A stretch of DNA of 64,000 nt, from assembly GCA_902615995.1 (NCBI GenBank), contig CACMRF010000002.1, positions 42,142 to 106,141 of the forward strand, given 5' to 3'. The position numbers and the translations under genes are program-made. This stretch comes from an uncultured SAR116 cluster alpha proteobacterium (GTDB lineage: Bacteria; Pseudomonadota; Alphaproteobacteria; Puniceispirillales; Marisalimonadaceae). Numbering within the stretch: position 1 is the first letter of the stretch; each line of letters starts with the position of its first letter. Of this stretch, positions 60,559 to 64,000 are shown one piece after another. The notes beneath the pieces are model-generated. The model was not told the origin of the DNA and made no database searches. It worked only from the letters and a program-made list of their open reading frames with translations.

Positions 60559-61551
60559 ATGAAGAAATTTTTAAACTCAACAGATGATTTTTTAAAAGAG
60601 AGTTTGCAAGGATTTGGTGCTGCACATCAAGATATCATAACCTGTCACTATGATCCAAATTTTATAATTAGATCTGAGGCTACTAAAAAGGGGAAAGTAG
60701 CTATAATAAGTGGTGGTGGAAGCGGCCATGAACCTATGCATGGTGGATTTGTAGGTTATGGAATGTTAGATGCTGCTTGTCCAGGATTTGTTTTTTCATC
60801 TCCATCACCAGATCAAATGATTGCAGCTTCTGAAAAAGTTGAAGGTGGTGCAGGTGTTTTGTTTATCGTTAAAAATTACTCTGGGGATATTATGAATTTT
60901 CAAATGGCATCAGAAATGATGACTGGAGCCAGTGAAACGGTTTTGACTAACGATGATGTAGCAGTTGAAGATTCATCTTTTACAACTGGACGAAGAGGTG
61001 TTGCTGCCACTATTGTTGTTGAGAAAATCGTTGGTTCTCTTGCAGAGTCTGGAGGCAGTCTAAAAGAGTGTAAATCTTTAGGAGATAAAGTAAATAGAAA
61101 CTCAGGCTCAATGGGAGTAGCTTTATCGAGCTGCATTGTCCCTGCTGCTGGAAAACCCACTTTTGAACTAGGTCCTGATGAAATGGAATTTGGAGTAGGC
61201 ATTCATGGAGAACCAGGAAGGAGAAGAGATAAAGTACAGCCTGCACAAGAAATTACTAATAAGTTGTTAGAGGCAATAATTGAAGACTTAAAGCTAGAAA
61301 AAAATGATGAAATTTTATTATTTGTAAATGGTATGGGTGGTACACCTCTTACAGAGTTGTATCTTCTTTATGATAATGCCAAAAAAACTCTTGATAATAA
61401 AAATATAAAGATCACACGATCATTAGTTGGAAATTATTGCACGTCCTTAGAGATGCAAGGTGCATCTATAACTCTTACTAAGCTTGACCAAGAATTAAAA
61501 AAACATTGGGATTCACCTGTTCATACAGCTGCCATGAGGTGGGGTTTATAA
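60559..61551 (+). CDS. dhaK: Dihydroxyacetone kinase subunit DhaK
   Basis: Substrate-binding subunit, 330 aa. SGGGSGHEPMHGGFVG contains the substrate-contacting His, and EFGVGIHGEPG contains the His that forms a hemiaminal with the ketose. AGGAG lies 7 bases before the ATG; 9 bases after dhaL. Genomic linkage to an enamidase and AA_synth instead of glycerol genes suggests a different short ketose or tetrulose kinase role (as described for DerK/LerK-type proteins), which is inference. Confidence 0.94.
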   Translation: MKKFLNSTDDFLKESLQGFGAAHQDIITCHYDPNFIIRSEATKKGKVAIISGGGSGHEPMHGGFVGYGMLDAACPGFVFSSPSPDQMIAASEKVEGGAGVLFIVKNYSGDIMNFQMASEMMTGASETVLTNDDVAVEDSSFTTGRRGVAATIVVEKIVGSLAESGGSLKECKSLGDKVNRNSGSMGVALSSCIVPAAGKPTFELGPDEMEFGVGIHGEPGRRRDKVQPAQEITNKLLEAIIEDLKLEKNDEILLFVNGMGGTPLTELYLLYDNAKKTLDNKNIKITRSLVGNYCTSLEMQGASITLTKLDQELKKHWDSPVHTAAMRWGL

Positions 61552-61622
61552 ATAAATATCAAAGACAAGTCATTGTTATTGAAAAAATTTTACTTCTATT
61601 TACTTATATTAAATTAGTATAA

Positions 61623-61714
61623 TGGCGGAGGGAGGGGGATTCGAACCCCCGAGAGGAATTTCTTCCCCTAACGATTTAGCAAACCGGCGCCTTCAGCCAC
61701 TCGGCCACCCCTCC
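61623..61714 (-). tRNA. tRNA-Ser(GCU)
   Basis: On the minus strand the sequence starts GGAGGGGTGGCCGAGTGGCT and folds as a type II tRNA: 7-bp acceptor with one G-U, D-arm, anticodon loop TTGCTAA (anticodon GCT), long variable arm (GGGGAAGAAATTCCTC) and T-arm GGGGGTTCGAATCCCCC. Discriminator is G and CCA is encoded (61623-61625). It reads AGC/AGU serine codons. Flanked by intergenic AT-rich DNA on both sides. Confidence 0.97.
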
Positions 61715-61838
61715 ACATTGTGGTAAATGATGAAAATTTTCACGCCGTATGCATCTTTTTGATACGCAATTAATTTAAGAATTTCAAGTTTTATCTAAAG
61801 TAAGATATAGTTTTAATCAAATATATTTGTGAGATTTT

Positions 61839-62783
61839 ATGGATTTAATATCAATGATGAGAGTTTTTGTTACAGTAGCTGACAAAGGGTCAATGGCAAG
61901 TGCTGGTAGAGATCTAAATTTATCACCATCTGTAATGTCAAAAAATTTGTCCGCTCTTGAAGATAGACTTGGTGCAAGATTATTAACGCGTACAACTAGA
62001 TCTGTTTCTTTAACAGAAGTTGGTCATGCTTATCTTGATCGAGCTAGAAGAATTATAGGTGATGTAGACGAAGCAGAAGCAGCAGTTTCCAGTGTTACTA
62101 ATGCTCCAAGAGGACATTTGAGAATTACTGCACCGAGCACTTTTTCATATAGGCACATATCGCCTCATTTACCTATTTTTAGAGAAATGTATCCAGATGT
62201 TGAAGTTGAAATGATTATTTCTGATAATGAATTAAATCTTGTTGAGAATAACATTGATCTTGCTATTAGAATTGCTTTGATGAAAGACTCGTCTCTTATA
62301 TCAAGAAAACTTGCTTCTAACCCAAGAGCAATGGTAGCTTCACCTGACTATCTGAAAAAAAAGGGTAAGCCTATACATCCTGATGATTTAATTAAACATG
62401 ATATTATTTCTTTTCAACTTGGAAGTCCTTACAATGAGTGGCATTTTTTAGTAGATAATAAGCCTAAAATCTTTACAGCAAAAGGTATGTTACAATTAAA
62501 TCATGGTGATGCAATTTTGAGATCATGCATTAATAATGGGGGCATATGTATGTTGTCTCGATTTGTTGTTGGTAGACATATAGCTGCAGGAACATTAACC
62601 TCTTTGTTAGAAAACTTTCTTCAAGAAGACATTCCAATTTATGCTGTATATCCAAGTGGTAAACATCTTTCACCTAAAGTAAGAGCATTTCTAGACTTTT
62701 TGGTAAAAACTTATGGTTCAGTTCCCTATTGGGATGAACACGGAGATCATCAATCCGAAGCAGCAAAAAGAGCTAGTAAATAA
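61839..62783 (+). CDS. LysR family transcriptional regulator
   Basis: A 314-aa LysR regulator: winged helix-turn-helix at residues 1-60 (FVTVADKGSMASAGRDLNLS, then LEDRLGARLLTRTTRSVSLT) and a periplasmic-binding-like effector domain. The longer tail and the RDLNLSPSVMSK helix match the DsdC/CrgA-like subgroup. It lies on the same strand as the dha operon with a tRNA between; its target could be that operon or the convergent SDR. The stop abuts the stop of the SDR gene. Confidence 0.93.
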   Translation: MDLISMMRVFVTVADKGSMASAGRDLNLSPSVMSKNLSALEDRLGARLLTRTTRSVSLTEVGHAYLDRARRIIGDVDEAEAAVSSVTNAPRGHLRITAPSTFSYRHISPHLPIFREMYPDVEVEMIISDNELNLVENNIDLAIRIALMKDSSLISRKLASNPRAMVASPDYLKKKGKPIHPDDLIKHDIISFQLGSPYNEWHFLVDNKPKIFTAKGMLQLNHGDAILRSCINNGGICMLSRFVVGRHIAAGTLTSLLENFLQEDIPIYAVYPSGKHLSPKVRAFLDFLVKTYGSVPYWDEHGDHQSEAAKRASK

Positions 62784-63524
62784 TTAACAAAAAAAACTTC
62801 CACCATTCACGTGAATAGTTTGTCCATTAATGAAATCTGAATTTTCGTCGCATAAATTCCTTATCATTTTTGCAACTTCAATTGGTTTACCTTTTCTTCC
62901 TATCGGTGGATCTGAATGAGTTGGGTGGACTAATCCTTGTCCTGCAGATTTGCCTCTTATAGTATCAATTAATCCTGGCACAACACAATTTACTGTAATA
63001 CCCGTCCCAGCATATTCTGTTGCTAGAGCACGAGTAAACCCAACTACTGCGAGTTTAGAAGTCACAACGTGTGATCTTCCAATAGCCCCAATATGAGCCG
63101 AAAGACCGCCTAGATTTATGATTCTTCCCCAAGAACTATCTTTCATTAATGGTATCGCTTTCTTACAAGTCAAGAATACAGCATCTAAATTAATGTTTAA
63201 TATATGCCTCCAATCTTTGTATGTCATATCTTCAAATTTAAAAAAATTTCTTTGAGAAGCATTGTTTACTAATACCGATAGATTACCAAGTTTAGAAGCT
63301 TCATTTACTAAGTCACTAACAAAGTTTTGATCTGTTAAATCTCCAATTATAACTTTAGATCCAACTTTATAATCATCTACAAGAGTTTTTGTTTCTTTAG
63401 CACCTTTTTCGTCGGTATTTGCATGAATTAATATATTGAAATTAAGTTTTGCTAACTCTATACATGTTGCTCTCCCAATATTTTTTGCTCCACCTGTTAC
63501 GATTGCAACTTTATTATTGTTCAT
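62784..63524 (-). CDS. SDR family protein lacking the catalytic Tyr
   Basis: A 246-aa classical SDR with cofactor motif VTGGAKNIGRA, NNAS near residue 88 and the SKLAVVGFTRALATEYAGTG helix. At the YxxxK position the sequence is VVTSK (GRSHVVTSKLAV), so the Lys is present but the Tyr is Val. The same substitution occurs, as far as I recall, in a small SDR subgroup with HVVTAK. Function of that subgroup is unclear. Divergent from the sulfopyruvate decarboxylase-like gene with a 51-base gap. Confidence 0.88.
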   Translation of the reverse strand: MNNNKVAIVTGGAKNIGRATCIELAKLNFNILIHANTDEKGAKETKTLVDDYKVGSKVIIGDLTDQNFVSDLVNEASKLGNLSVLVNNASQRNFFKFEDMTYKDWRHILNINLDAVFLTCKKAIPLMKDSSWGRIINLGGLSAHIGAIGRSHVVTSKLAVVGFTRALATEYAGTGITVNCVVPGLIDTIRGKSAGQGLVHPTHSDPPIGRKGKPIEVAKMIRNLCDENSDFINGQTIHVNGGSFFC

Positions 63525-63575
63525 ATTTTTTATTTATCCTTAATTTTTAAAAAAACATTTTTATTTTATATTAAT

Positions 63576-64000
63576 ATGAATAAAATAAATTCATATAAAA
63601 AGGTTACTCATTATATGGAAAAATTTTCAAAAGATTGGAGAAATGATATTTATGATGTTTTCAAAGATATTGGTATCTCCCTAGTCTCACACATTCCTGA
63701 TGCTGGACATACTCCTTTAATAAATTTATGTGAAAAGGATAACAATATCGATGTGGTAACTTTAACTACAGAAGAAGAGGGAGTAGGATTGGCTTGTGGA
63801 GCTTGGGCTGGAGGAAAAAAAAGTGCTTTACTTATGCAATCAAGTGGAGTTGGAAATTGTATTAATGCTTTAGCATTACCAAATATTTGCAGAATTCCTT
63901 TTCTAACTATAGTTTCTATGCGAGGTGAATGGGGTGAATTCATACCCTGGCAAGTTCCAATGGGATTAGGAACTCCTAAAGTTTTAGAAGCAATGGATGT
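63576..64000 (+). CDS. Thiamin-diphosphate enzyme, sulfopyruvate/phosphonopyruvate decarboxylase-like, 3' end outside window
   Basis: An open frame that runs off the right edge. Readable residues include IPDAGHTPLINLCEKD, LTTEEEGVGLACGAWAGG (the activating Glu) and MQSSGVGNCINALALP, then GEWGEFIPWQVPMG. This is the pyrimidine-binding half of a ThDP enzyme of the sulfopyruvate decarboxylase alpha (ComD-like) type, or a relative. Start is ATG at 63576 or at 63615; no clear RBS. The catalytic beta half would lie beyond the window. Confidence 0.85.
   Translation, partial: MNKINSYKKVTHYMEKFSKDWRNDIYDVFKDIGISLVSHIPDAGHTPLINLCEKDNNIDVVTLTTEEEGVGLACGAWAGGKKSALLMQSSGVGNCINALALPNICRIPFLTIVSMRGEWGEFIPWQVPMGLGTPKVLEAMD

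Noticed and set aside
60900..61246. Two minus-strand open frames inside dhaK
   Set aside because: Antisense shadows; the plus-strand gene has all family motifs.

Overview
The window is a densely packed, very A+T-rich bacterial chromosome segment. Gene content points to a marine, oligotrophic alphaproteobacterium: tripartite tricarboxylate (TctAB) and TRAP transporters, phytanoyl-CoA dioxygenase, glutathione S-transferase, thiamin salvage under a TPP riboswitch, an Anbu proteasome-like operon and an epoxide hydrolase. Several convergent genes overlap at their 3' ends, as in streamlined genomes. A SAR11/HIMB59/AEGEAN-169-like lineage is an inference from composition and content; no rRNA is present to confirm it.

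Layout. 1-13.1 kb is mostly core metabolism: the end of a tctBA locus; a TPP-riboswitch thiM-thiE-SDR operon on the minus strand; an MBL-fold hydrolase with a small cyclic-nucleotide-binding partner; PhyH dioxygenase; glucokinase; GST; an acidic repeat protein; two small proteins; a DsbA/FrnE-like oxidoreductase; SelO; and a four-Cys PD-(D/E)XK nuclease.

13.2-33.2 kb is a roughly 20-kb accessory island and the most interesting part. It holds a MORN-caspase lipoprotein, an FtsK/EssC-type ATPase without membrane helices, a WXG100-like small protein, a helical protein with a C-terminal membrane hairpin, an unknown 466-aa protein, a reversed N4BP2-type P-loop kinase, a degenerate and an intact STAND-type NTPase (both with an RNxxxHG motif), a kinesin-light-chain-type TPR protein, a 1261-aa membrane protein with a degenerate NTPase region plus TPRs, and an 806-aa TPR protein. 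WXG100 next to an FtsK/EssC ATPase is the signature of type VII secretion, which is not expected in a Gram-negative alphaproteobacterium. Combined with caspase, STAND and TPR modules, it suggests a previously undescribed conflict/defence or export system.

33.2-42.3 kb holds a DUF808 membrane protein, a cluster of envelope lipoproteins (LPP20, DUF4384-like, DUF799/GNA1162-like plus TPR), a DUF2779 two-nuclease fusion, an RraA-family protein and a TRAP substrate-binding protein with an unlisted 40-aa membrane peptide. 42.4-50.1 kb holds a fused DctQM TRAP permease, a decayed tRNA-Met 3' portion, an epoxide hydrolase between two copies of a 34-bp motif, and a complete CP2 ATP-grasp / alpha-E / transglutaminase / Anbu operon. 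50.2-64 kb holds a class III nucleotide cyclase (a possible source of the ligand for the cNMP-binding protein at 5.3 kb), an AldB-type aldehyde dehydrogenase with DUF779, a dihydroflavonol-reductase-like protein, an anchored alpha/beta hydrolase, a putative glycosyltransferase-like protein, an enamidase/AA_synth/DhaL/DhaK operon whose first gene lacks a normal start codon, tRNA-Ser(GCU), a LysR regulator, an SDR without the catalytic Tyr, and the start of a sulfopyruvate-decarboxylase-like gene cut by the window edge.
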